Positions 44,712 through 55,800 of a stretch of DNA of 64,000 nucleotides are shown piece after piece. The stretch is from Halocafeteria seosinensis (Eukaryota; Sar; Bigyra; Bicosoecida). The stretch spans positions 62,001 through 126,000 of the forward strand of contig LVLI01000101.1 of the NCBI GenBank assembly GCA_001687465.1, written 5' to 3'. Numbering within the stretch: position 1 is the stretch's first letter; each line of letters opens with the position of its first letter. The notes below the pieces were generated by a model. That model had not been told where the DNA came from and ran no database searches. It was given only the letters and a program-made list of their open reading frames with translations. The translations under genes were made by a program, and so were the position numbers.

Positions 44712-45724
44712 TTAAGAGATGACACAGTTATTTAAACCGCCCCCCGTGTTGCCATGGGCATTTTGAATGTGAGTCCCTAGTTCTTGCCTGCTTCTGTATA
44801 TCCGGCTACAATGAGGACAAGAGTAACTACCGGTATTACTTTGTGCGTTTCCAAAATGTTCCCGTTCGACGTGATTAATCAGTTCAATTGGAGTAGAAAA
44901 TTTTCTGGAACAATGGGGACACTGCTCCTCTCTTGCTTCGTCGTCGCGATTAGTTCTCTGTGTGCTGTGTTGGGGGGCACGCCGATGCGAAGTCTGCTTT
45001 AGTTCTTCTCTCAAATTGAAATTCTTGATTTTGCCAGTGTTATTGCGCTGATTTTTCCTGTTACTGTTCCGGTTATTTCTCGATCCAGTTGACGAAGACG
45101 ACGCAGATCCCGTTGAATTTCCAGTTAGTCTATCTAGCCAACCCGTTTGATTCTGCCGTCTTCGTTCCATACAGTTATGGGCATCGGCATACCGATGCCT
45201 GTTGATTAAAACCATCAGTTTAACAACGAGAATACGAACTTGCTTTAAAGCCATGACAAGACAGAATAAACACAAAAATAGCACCACTTACGTCAAGCAC
45301 AAATTGCTTCCACAGGTTTGACAGACAGTCTTATTCGTAAGGTTCAATTTTTCATGGCATACGGCACATTTCAGTTTCTTCTTCTTCTTCTTTTCCTGAT
45401 ACGCTTCTGGGTTACAGTCGGTGGAACTATGACGCTCGAACGTGATATTCGGGTCCTCTCCGTCAATCAATTCTATGGAACCCAAACATAGAGGGCATTG
45501 AATCACTTCCCGGTCTCCCTTCTTCGCATCAGGGCATTCGTGCGCCGCGTAGCTACGATGATTCAGGCAGTATTTCCCCCCGCAACGATCACATTCGAAC
45601 GGCAAAAAATCTGCAAAGCCAATCTGCAAGTCAGATGCTCGCAATTCGGCTTGTTTGTCCTGTATTTACCTTTCTGATGGCATGAGGAGACCCCACAATG
45701 CTCTCCCAAGTCGGCAAATTCCAT
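44712..45724 (-). CDS. ZFAND2: AN1/C2H2 zinc-finger protein, ZFAND2-like, with CaaX box
   Basis: Related to AIRAP/AIRAPL, which bind the proteasome and p97 in arsenite and ER stress. Exons on the minus strand are 45724-45670, 45610-45292 and 45198-44712 (286 aa; introns 59 and 93 nt). The N terminus is canonical: MEFADLGEHCGVSSC, then FLPFECDRCGGKYCLNHR (AN1 finger 1), and CAVCHEKLNLTNKTVCQTCG (AN1 finger 2). A Ser/Asn/Arg-rich linker precedes two C2H2 fingers (CPHCSRKFSTPIELINHVER, CPHCSRIYRSRQELGTHIQN), which are extra relative to animal ZFAND2. The last four residues, CVIS, form a CaaX box predicting farnesylation, as in membrane-bound AIRAPL. Confidence 0.88.
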
Positions 45725-45985
45725 CCCACGTGAGCAAGACTACAGCTTCCCCACTATCTGATACAACCGTTGACAATACTGCTACTACCAAAGTAAGTAA
45801 GTAAGCGTCAGATCAATACACAGGAAAGTGATAATTCTACCACTAGACGACCAGAAAAATAAAGATTGACGGTAATCGCGGTTCCGCCACACCTTGGAAC
45901 TATCAAGTCGGAAAACCCAGCAAGCGGTATTACCATGGTCATTTTTGTTGATATTGTGTATTTTCTATCGTCGACCAACTGCCGA

Positions 45986-48211
45986 CTATGTGGCCGCAAT
46001 CGCTTCAGCCATACGTATTTCATTCTGTTGATTCCCGGACTCACTCGTTTTCACCGACATGCGGTGATTTATGCCATGGTCTCGAGGCGTAATGGGTTTG
46101 CCTGACTGATTGGATTGGACCAAATGGCGTTTACTTCTTGGACTTGCCCCTGCAGACTTCAATTGAGCATTGGGTCGTTTGGGTAGATTAAATCGTGGAA
46201 CCCGCGGTTTACTCGAACTGCTTGCATTTCCGCGTTGTTGGTTTGGCCCTTCATAGCTCTTGGTTCCGCCAGCACTCTTTAGCATGTCCATTCCTGTCAC
46301 CCTCGAAGGTTCGGAAGGCCTGTTTTGATTTATACCAGAGCCAGCGGCGCTCTGGTTTGACTGTCTAAGCATCCATCGCCTAACTTGGATACCTAGACCC
46401 TTGGAATCCCGATTGTCTTCGGCCCGTTGCTTCACCTCGTGAATACATGGCAGTTCATGCCGTCTACGATTGTGTTCTTGCTTTGTGAAAATCCTACGCA
46501 AGTAGTTACTCTCCGTCTTCTTTGTGCTTGGGACGCTGGGGTGAACAGACATACCAGGGTAATTTTCTTTTTTGAGTTCCCAGGGTCTCAGCGATGCTTC
46601 GTCGTCAGTAATTACCGCGGAGGGAATGCCCGCTGAGTCCCCAAAGTGTGTCGTTACTGGGACTGTCGTCGAGCCTGAAGCCGAGGACGCGCGATACCCA
46701 GGTTCGGGTTGCACCGTTCGACTGATCACAGTGCTTGCAGCAGACATCGTCACCGAGGCGTGGGTAGTTTGATTGCTAGAGCAAGCTTCAACCGTCGTCC
46801 TTGTTGCACTGTCTTGGGCCCCTGTAGAGGAGGTACTCGTGCTTAGTTCCGAAGCAAACGGGAAGATAAGGTCAGAACCCGAAGGAGTGCTGCTGACGAC
46901 ACTCTTGGGTGCTAGATGTTTAGCTTGAGGACTCAGAGGTTGAATGTGCCAGGATGAAAACTGCTCGCATGGCGTTGTAGAGGATCTTTTAGCGATAGAA
47001 GTCCCAATCTCGACTACGGCTACCTTAGGAGAGGCTGGAGAGGCGGAAGTAGATCTGTAGTCCGTCTCATTTTGGGAAACCATTGGGTTGCTACTGGGCC
47101 CCACGATATTGTTATAGGTAAAGAAAGATCCACGGGTGGTTTCAGAAGTTTCGTCAACACTAGTTACCTCCTCTGGCGTAACGGCAACTTCGTTGGGTTC
47201 TGGGGCACTAGATTCCGTTGAGCTCTTGGTTGCTTCATTCTCTGGATTTTTCGGGGTTATTTGTAGCATTGGTTTGTTGTCTGGTCCCTCGTTATTTTCT
47301 GAATCGTCGCGTGCTTTTATCGCTACTGATTTCTTCGACTTCTTTTCAGGACTGAGTGACAAGCGCTTGAGTATGCGAGTAACTTGCTCTCGCTGATCGC
47401 GGGTCTGGGGTGAAGGTACCTGAAGAGTGCCGTCACGTAGATCATGAAGCGTTTGTACCCACCACATGGCATCTGTAGCAGACACTCCGTATACGATGCC
47501 GAGTATCAAAGAAGCTACTACTCCTGAGCGACCATGACCACCCCTGGTAGCAATAGGCAATAAAACAGTGTCTGGTAACTCGCCATACTTCGTTTCAAGG
47601 TGTCATTAGCCAATACTTACCAACAATGTACATACAAAACTTCCCCTTTGCACATGCGGCTGACGAGGTCCCTGGCTAATTCGACCATTTTGGAATCACA
47701 AACTGTCGAACAGTCGACTATCGGAAAATGGACAAACCCAATCTCACTCGGCCTTCCTTTGGGAAAATACGACTGGGGAAGCATGGTCAACAGTCTCTTA
47801 GCGTCCACAATGTATGGTCTGCAAAACAAAGACACACCCAAAGTAGGAGGCACAGGATTAAATCAAAAACTGTACGAGTTCGTACCTCAATCTCTGTCCA
47901 GATCTCCATTGTGCTTCGTCCACATGACTGTCGTGATACTCCTGCTGAAGGCAAACGAACGTTGTTACCCCACAGTGTAAAATTGAAGCCAGTGTAAAGT
48001 CGTTCTCTTCATCATCTATATATCCTGGATAGGCTCCGACCATTAACTGGTCTGGAATAACCCAGTTGCTTTCTGTCGTCGGCCCAGCGAATCCCTGTTG
48101 TGTAACAGTTCTTGGATTCGGTAGTGGCGAGAACAACTTTTTATATTTGGAAACCGGCGGGGTTTCCCTTTGAGCGACACTCCTTTTGAAAGGTTGATTC
48201 CAGCTCCCCAT
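45986..48211 (-). CDS. Dual-specificity-type protein phosphatase with long disordered tail
   Basis: Exons on the minus strand are 48211-47886, 47818-47621 and 47543-45986 (693 aa; introns 67 and 77 nt). The N-terminal about 250 residues form a cysteine-phosphatase domain: WVIPDQLMVGAYPG, GVTTFVCLQQEY, FVHFPIVDCSTV (general-acid Asp candidate), and the active-site loop VHCWGGHGRSGVVASLILG, with the CX5R motif split by the second intron. The remaining about 440 residues are Ser/Thr/Pro/Asn-rich, without domains. It resembles the small class of plant and protist DSP-like phosphatases with HCWGGHGRSG loops. Substrate unknown. Confidence 0.85.
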
Positions 48212-49020
48212 TTCATGCAGTGGTACGCATAAACAGCCGGATTCCCTTCTGCCCTGGCGTTTCCCTGTGTCGCAGTGAGGCTGCGAGAGTGTCCGTTATC
48301 GTAGCCAGCGATTCCGAAGCGAGAAGAAGGGGATCCCAACCCTCTTTCCTCTCGCCCTACCTGTCCCGACGAGCACAATCAAGCAGAAGCCACCTGTCAG
48401 GAGGCTGTGCAAGACCACGAGTTACTTGGAGCCGAGATTCACCTCGCGCGCTGGCTTTTTTTTTTTGTTTCTGATATGGCGCGGCAAAGAGCCCCGCTCT
48501 GATAAAGCAGGAGGCCACTTCTACAGCTCTAAACCCCTTTATATCAGTAATTCACTGCCTCTCTTTATCCATACGGTTGTATCGCTACTGACAGTATCCC
48601 AGGGAAACCAATACAACCACACACAGCCAATGCGAGCAAATGTTGAACTAGTGTTCCTCGGCAGGCCGAGGTCGCTGGGGGACTGGTCCACTGGACGATC
48701 GCAGCTTGCGGGAGATAAAGAGAAGAAGCTCCGGAGGTTGAAGAACCAAATCCAGACGCATTTCGTGGGCCTCCTGCAGATTGTTGGTATACGTACCCCC
48801 TGCCGTTTCCTTGCACAGTGCATGTGTGCACACAGTGATGGAGGGAGAGGAAGTACTGGTATCGAATTGAATTGGTCTGGTCTTCCAGGATGCTCGGAAG
48901 TTGTGGAGCTCTATATTTATTGACCACATTTACTAGATAGTGATGCTGCTTCCACTGTGTTGTATATTGGACTCAACGGGAGCTGTTAAAGTGCGTGATT
49001 AAGTCCATACAGCACACAAA
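48212..49020. other. Divergent intergenic region
   Basis: 809 bp between the phosphatase and acyltransferase starts, with a T homopolymer near 48457-48466. A plus-strand frame at 48426-48923 is open but its composition looks like chance. Both promoters must lie here. Confidence 0.35.
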
Positions 49021-51014
49021 ATGAGCGGCAAAAGCGGCGAAGCGGATTATTCCAGTCAGAGAAACGGGGTCCATCGTCGATCCATGTCAAGGAGGAAGGA
49101 GGGAGCTAAGACCTCAAGCAGTGATCATGAAGGCCCCACTGACGTCGAACCTTCCAGCCAAGGCCAAATGGAGAAGCAGGGTGGGATAAGCCAGTATATG
49201 GATCTTGACAATCTGGATATGCTTCGTTCAGTACTCTGTCTGTGGATCTTGCTGTTTCACAGTCTCTGTTTTATCGCGAGCCAGATGACCGATGCTGAGG
49301 CTCACAGGATATCTATAGTAAGTTCTGTCTTGCGATTGTGCCCGTGTAGTAGCAACCAGTGAGTCGTGCGATTCTGCAGGGGCTGGCTTACGGAGGCTAC
49401 ATAGCGGTGGATGGATTTCTTGTACTCACGGGGTTTCTAGTCAGTTTGCCATACGTCAAGCTGAATTCGAAAATCAGCATGACAGGAAAATCAGTATACG
49501 AAAAGTTTCAGTTCGTCGCGGAGCATCACTACAAACGTTTCGTCCGTATCGTCCCGCCCTTAGCAGCTGCAGTTCTGTTACACTGCTATCTGGTCTTCCC
49601 TGGTGGTACTCAAGAACTGGTTCGGCAACGTCAACTCTCCGGTCATATAACAATGCGTCAACTTGTGAAAGCCGATCCTTCGTCAGTACTTGGGAGCAAT
49701 TGTGAGAATGCTTGGGGCGCGTTCTTCTTCGTTAACCATCTCCAATTATACGGGGGAACACTTATGCACTTGTGGAGTTTGGCTGTGCAGTATCACTTTT
49801 ATTTGCTACTGCCAATTGTGCACGTGCTATTTGATCTGTCATATGGGAAACGCTTTCTTTATGTAACACTGATGTCTACAATAGTCGGGTTGACGTTTCG
49901 CGCTATTACTTTACTTTACTTTCATTCACTTCCAGTGAACAGCATCATGCAGAGTTTACTGAATTTCCATGTATACTCATTCACTCTCAATAGGATACAC
50001 TCAATTTGGATCGGAGGTCTAGCTGCGTGGATAATCGAGCGATACCCTGGCGCCGTTCAATGGCTAAGAGAGAACTCTCCAGGAACTAAACTAGTCCAGC
50101 TGGTACTCTTAGCTTTCGGCTCGACTTACGTGATTTGGAACTGTTTTGCTAACGAAATCGGAGTTCCGAAAAGTCTGTCTTACAGTTTGTTCCTTCACGT
50201 TGGTTCTGCAGGGAGCGCTCTTGTATGGTGCTACAGTATATACTTAATAGGTTCGCGGGGAAGAAGCGGTGCATGGGTACCGGAAATATTCAGTACTTTT
50301 GGCGATCATTTGTATAAACAAAAGTTATGGAAGAAGCTGGCTCAGCTTTCTTACATAATTTTCCTGATCCATCCGACCTTCTTTATGCGTCTGTATAGCG
50401 ATCCTTCACTGCTAATGCCTCCGTCGAAACAAGACGTCCCTACTCCTGTGGTCATTTTACGAGATGGAGTCTCCACGTCAACCAGTGTGTTCAATTCACT
50501 ACAAGGAGGGAATCACAGCGACGATACCGCTTTGGATATAGAACGAAGTCTATCAGAGCTCAAGACAGGCTTTTCCAAATCCGCAACTGCCTTTTTGGAC
50601 GATGATGAATGGGAGGCGTTCCAGGATAGGACGTTTGCGAACACTACCAGGTCTACCTGGAAGATGATTAGCCGTCTAGAACCCGCCACAAATTACCAAG
50701 GCCCTGTAATTCCGGGGACTGCAGGAATTTCACGAATGCAGTTCTTGCTCTACACCGGGATGGCGTTCATTGTCATTGTCATAATCAGTGAAACTCTCCG
50801 TCGGTACGTTGTGGACCCCATCACGAAGGTACTGCTTTCATCTAAGACACTAAAGAGTGTCATGACATATGCGGTTGTTTTACACTCACTCGCTTGTATA
50901 GGACTGTCAATTATGTGGCACGGAGGGTGGATCTGGATGGTGGCTCAGTATCTCACTCCAGAACTGGAAGCAGCCCATTCTGTCGGCCAGCATATGGCGT
51001 ATGTGCGATGGTAA
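49021..51014 (+). CDS. Acyltransferase-3 (NRF-6/OafA-like) multi-pass membrane protein
   Basis: Exons 49021-49317 and 49380-51014 encode 643 aa around a 62-nt intron. After a polar cytosolic-type lead of about 60 residues, the first membrane helix carries the family motif DMLRSVLCLWILLFHSLCFI (conserved Arg and His). GGYIAVDGFLVLTGFL and HYKRFVRIVPPLAAAVLLHC follow, then NHLQLYGGTLMHLWSLAVQYHFYLLLP (in pieces), about ten helices in all. A 130-residue polar loop (50430-50740) separates the last two helix groups. The family transfers acyl groups to sugars or lipids in the envelope or ER; the substrate here is unknown. Confidence 0.87.
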
Positions 51015-51259
51015 CCACGAGGAGATCTTGCACCTCCCGTGTAAAAGGGACAAATATCTCAGTACGTGCCACACTAGGAACTTCGAGTCCAGTGTCTAAG
51101 ACTGTGTCTTGTGGGCGTTGCTTGTCTGGATGGAATCCTTCACAGGTCACGACGACACGGCGGTTATACAGTAGTTGCGATTACCCAAGACGAAGCGGAT
51201 TGCCAGCTCGATGTTTTGTTTTCGTTTTAGATGTTCCAAAGCACATAGTAGTACCAGCA

Positions 51260-52763
51260 ATGGCTACTTCAGCCGTAAGCAAAAATACACAAGTGTGCGT
51301 CACGGGCGCCAGTGGATACATCGCAAGCGAACTTGTTCGACGTAAGCTCCCTTCCCCTGGTTCTAAGGTGTAGTGCATACCGGAACACTTAAACACTGCC
51401 CCCGTGTCTCTTTGCAGAGTTGTTAAATGGAGGTTACCGAGTTACGGCTACCGTCCGGAACGTAGAGGACCCGAAAAAGACCGATCATCTTAAGCAACTG
51501 GAGAATGCTCAGGCCAACTTGACTCTCAAACCGGCGAATTTGCTGGAACCAGGTTCCTTTAAGGATGCCGTGGCGGGGGCTTCTTGTGTATTTCATACAG
51601 CGTATGCTTAATGTCCTGATGCAGTAGCACCGGCAGACTGACTTGATGGGGTACTCTGTTTATGCAGCTCGCCATTCTTCCTGAAGTCGGACAATCCCGA
51701 AGAGGAATTGATTAAACCTGTAAGCTTCCTTAGAGTTCATAAAGTTATTTATTCTTCGCAAACTTCTTCTTTACAATACAGGCGGTGGATGGAACGAAAA
51801 ACATCCTTCAAACTTGCGCCGAGGAACCGTCTGTTAAACGTGTCATTCTGACATCATCTACAGCCGCCGTGGCGGTGGGAGATAAGGACCCCTCTCATAT
51901 CTACACAGAAGTAGGTGATCCTGGAACTACTAGCGTGATGAAGCAAGTTACTTTAGAATTGTTCGGTCATCGACTGCAAAATATTCGTTGCAGGACGATT
52001 TTTCAGATGAGCAGTACATGCGTGAAAAGGGTGTGTACTACCCTCTTTCCAAGACTCTAGCTGAGACGTACGTAATGTCTGATGGCGGTGTGGTTCTTTG
52101 AAAGTGGGAACAAGACTACATGACCATTGCCATTGTTGACAGAGCTGCTTGGGATTTTATTAAGGAAAACAGAACAAATTTTGACGTAGTCGTCTTGAAT
52201 CCTTGCCTGGTGATTGGTCCGATGCTCCAGCCTTCTTTGAATACATCGAGCGAGATGATAGTTCAATACTTGAATGGAAGCAAGGAGAAGATTTCTGACT
52301 CATACCCTTCTGTAGTAGATGTTAGGGATGTTGCTCGTGCCCATATCAAGGCGGCGGAGAATCCGGCGGCAAGAGGACGCTACATCTTGAATCCATACAC
52401 GGAGCATTGGTCGAAGATCGTCAACATTTTACGAGAATTGGACGTCCCAGGGCTCAACAAGGCTGCTATTCCAACTGAGGTAGAAGAATCAGGTACGTTG
52501 ACGCTGTGTTTCTTACGGTCTTTGTTGCAAGGTTGCCTACACAAGAGAATGGTCGCTGTGCGCAGAAAAACCGGGGTTCCCCAGAAAGGCTGACAATTCC
52601 AAGGCTGAAAACGAGTTGGGAATGAAGTGGACGCCTTTGGAAGAAAGTCTCAAAGTGCGTTCTCACTGGAATGTCCGTTTAAAGTTAATGAGAAGATTCG
52701 TTCTGATCAATTCTCTGGATGCAGGATCACGTCGTCAGCTTGCAGAGGCAGGGGTACATCTGA
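51260..52763 (+). CDS. DFR/CCR-like short-chain reductase
   Basis: An extended short-chain dehydrogenase of the dihydroflavonol reductase / cinnamoyl-CoA reductase superfamily. Eight exons: 51260-51341, 51418-51601, 51668-51719, 51782-51910, 51994-52067, 52143-52492, 52566-52654 and 52725-52763 (332 aa; introns 62-83 nt). The NADP(H)-binding loop is VTGASGYIASELV; VFHTASPFF, VDGTKNIL and ILTSSTAAV follow; the catalytic YxxxK is in VYYPLSKTLAE; NPCLVIGP and VVDVRDVARAHI are typical. The C terminus MKWTPLEESLKDHVVSLQ matches plant and fungal members. Without flavonoid genes nearby, the substrate is likely a generic aldehyde, ketone or methylglyoxal. An AATAAA lies 94 bp past the stop. Confidence 0.9.
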
Positions 52764-52856
52764 ATTCATTCTCTTAGAAGCAGGTCTGACCATTATCATT
52801 ACACCCCATGTAGACATGAATAGACTAGGCAACAATGTTCGTACCAACTGAGTTGG

Positions 52857-52862
52857 AATAAA
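52857..52862 (+). promoter_or_regulatory. Candidate polyadenylation signal of the reductase gene
   Basis: AATAAA 94 bp after the plus-strand stop and 30 bp before the convergent MYBBP1A stop, so the two 3' UTRs probably overlap. Confidence 0.4.
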
Positions 52863-52891
52863 TTAAGAACCAGAACTGGAAGAGTATTCAT

Positions 52892-55800
52892 TCAGTTCTT
52901 CACCTTTTTCTTCTGCTTCTTGGGTTTAGGTAGCGTATGAGGAGTGTGGCCATTGAGGGGCTCCGTATGCCTGCGCTTATTTTTCGGAGTCTTTGATGAA
53001 GGCGTTGCCTCTCGCTCGTACTGTGTTTTTATTCCTTCCATGGGTTCAGCGGTTAAACCATTCAGGTACTCTGTCGAGGAGCCATTGGTATAATCGCCTA
53101 CCTTAATTTTCCCTATCTCGGCAGTCGTGACCTGGCAGAGCTGTTTCACAGGCGGACTTGGAGTTTTATCGGTAAGCTGCTCCAGAACTTCGACCAGATC
53201 GCTAGATTTTTCGAATGGGTCAACATCCCAGGCTTCTGGATGATCCTGAACGCACTTTGCGGTTGCGCGTACAAATGATATAATTTCGCGTTGTCGTGAA
53301 GCATTTAAGAATTTACTGCCGGTGCCTGCAACACCGTGGCTACATACCTGCTGCACACATTCTTTCAAGGTATGTGTTGCAGCCTCCAGTCCCATTGCTA
53401 CAGCTTGGCTCAAAGGAATCTCTTGAGTTCGTTGACTATCATAAGCAGCCAATATACCTTTCTCACCAAACGCTGTGTCATGCCTCTTCCCTACAACTTC
53501 CTCGTTTATCTCAATTTTGTTACTATACATCCCCTCGGTATTGTTCTTACTCTGGAGTAGCGGGTGGTTTTTCGGGAGAGGAAACTTGGCGAGTATTAAG
53601 AGAAGGTTAAATGCCTCTCCCCGGCGAAAAGCGCTAGTACTAGTCTGAATACCGAAGGCCAAGGGATTTGTCAAACTCCAACCAAGAGCAGGAAAGTGAC
53701 GAAACAAAGGGACAAACAACTTGGGTGACATTCGACTTCCTTTGTGAGTAAGGAAAGACGTTAAGGCGTCGCCATACACACAGGCCAAAAACGGTAGGTT
53801 GACGACATATCTGGTTGCAATGCGAGCCTTGGGCTCGCAGTCCTGCATGTGGACTTCTAGAGTGCGACGCAGCGCCCTTAACAAAAGCCAGGCAGATCCT
53901 CCCGCAACGCTCAAAAACTCAGCATTTGGTGATGAACCCGACATAAAAATAGCTTCCGCAATGCCTTTATGTGCCCCAATTGTCGTCAGAGATGTTTTTG
54001 CACTGTCGCTTTCTTCTGGTTCCTCATCTTCCTTCAGTTCTAAGGGCTTTTCAAGAACGAAGCGCTTAAACTGCGATTTCTCAGCGATTGTAACACAGGG
54101 AACCTTGCTCTTATTACAAATTTTGCTCAATATGGCGAATATTTGTTGGGAGAGTCCTTGATTAGAATTTTCTCCAGACATTTTCTTTCTACTGGCAAGC
54201 ATCCTATAACATCTGAGCAACGGAAGCACTAGCAGTAACAAAGCAGGGTGGCCACTTAAGCGGGCGGCAAATGTATCAATCAAGTCGAGCGTTCTAAACT
54301 TGAAGTGCTTCGCTTTCTCGTGAGTCGACTTTTTGTGGACACGTGCTGCTTTTCTCAGTTTTACCATTTGAGCAAGCATTTCGTCATATCTATCCATCTG
54401 GGCTTCCTCCGCCTCTGAATCTGATGCTTCCTCCATTGATTTTTCATCTTCGTCATTTGCACCACCCTCTTCTTCATCATTTTCGTCGCTATCATCGCCA
54501 CTTTCATCTTCAGAGCTATCCTTTGTTTTCGATGCTTCGTTGTTCTCCTCATTTGTCTTGGGATTCGAACCCCCTGATTCTTCCTCTGGGAGCTTTTCAT
54601 GAACTACAGAGACAATACTCTCAACTGCACCCGACGTTAAAAGGGTTGCGATACCACGAGCCGATATTTTAACCGCTTCGCGTAAGAAAGCACTCCCAAA
54701 AGAGAGTAGGCTAAGATATCCATCTAAAAGAACCATCATTGCCATGTTGCGGCCCCCTTCTACACCTTCGTGCTGCCACGTGGAAATAGGGAGGCCGTGA
54801 TAGGATACACTATCGTCCTGTTTCCCTTTGCGCTCGATACAGGAAGCGATGAGTAGCGAATTTGTACATAATGCCTTCATGGAAGTCAAAAAATCATCCA
54901 ATAAAGGTGTTGCCTCTTCTGGAGACATAAGCTGCCAGTAGCTTGTCGCAGATAATACTGTAGCCATCCCTAACACTCTGCGGCGGTGCTCTGTCAACGA
55001 TACACCCCCAACCAACTCATCGTCGTCCACGGACTGAGTTGTGGTCAAATTGGATTGCGAGTGAGGACGGTCTGCGGAAATTGATGAGCCTGTTGCTTGT
55101 TCATATGCGGCTCTTACTTCACTGCTGTTGGTAGAACTGGTGGACAATGTAGCTGCCGCAGCCTTTAATGCATTGACAGCTTGGAGAGCGCTCTTCCTCG
55201 ATGAACACTGGCCCTCTGTCAGCTGTGTGTGAATTGCCCCTTCCTTTTCTTTAAAGCATGACTTCCAAACCGAATGTGGCACGTCCAGCCAGTCCAAAAA
55301 TTCTTGTGCACTCTTGGAGATAACATCGCCAGTGGATCCACCCGTGCTTCCCGCCTCAGACATTTTGAGCGATACTGCCGAGTTTGTCGCATCAATCACA
55401 GCCGCTGAAAGTTTGTCTTGTATATACGACCGAGTCTCGTGTGATATAGGTTCTTGGAGTCGAAAAGAGTGTGACGGAGCAGAACTCCACTGTTGAGCTC
55501 TATCCAGTTTGCTGGCGTCACACAAACTGTGAACAGCTAAGAAGGTCAGTGCCTTCTTGATCGCATCCTTGTTCTTGCGTACATTTGTGTCCTTTATTGT
55601 CCCCAGTATGCCTTCGACTGATAGTCGTCTTCTATATTCTGCTGTGCTGGCCACACCTTCTTCGTCGTTGACTGAAGTGTCCTCTTCACCGGTAACGGCG
55701 GATGCCGCTAGAGGGGATTCAAACTCCCGCAACAACTGTTCGATATTCTCTCCTAGGTGTTCTTCTTGGAGGTTCCTACGAAGTGTTGAAACAACCGTAC

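Noticed and set aside
48426-48923. 165-codon plus-strand frame
   Set aside because: It lies in a divergent promoter region, has overlapping frames on the other strand and no homology that I recognise.
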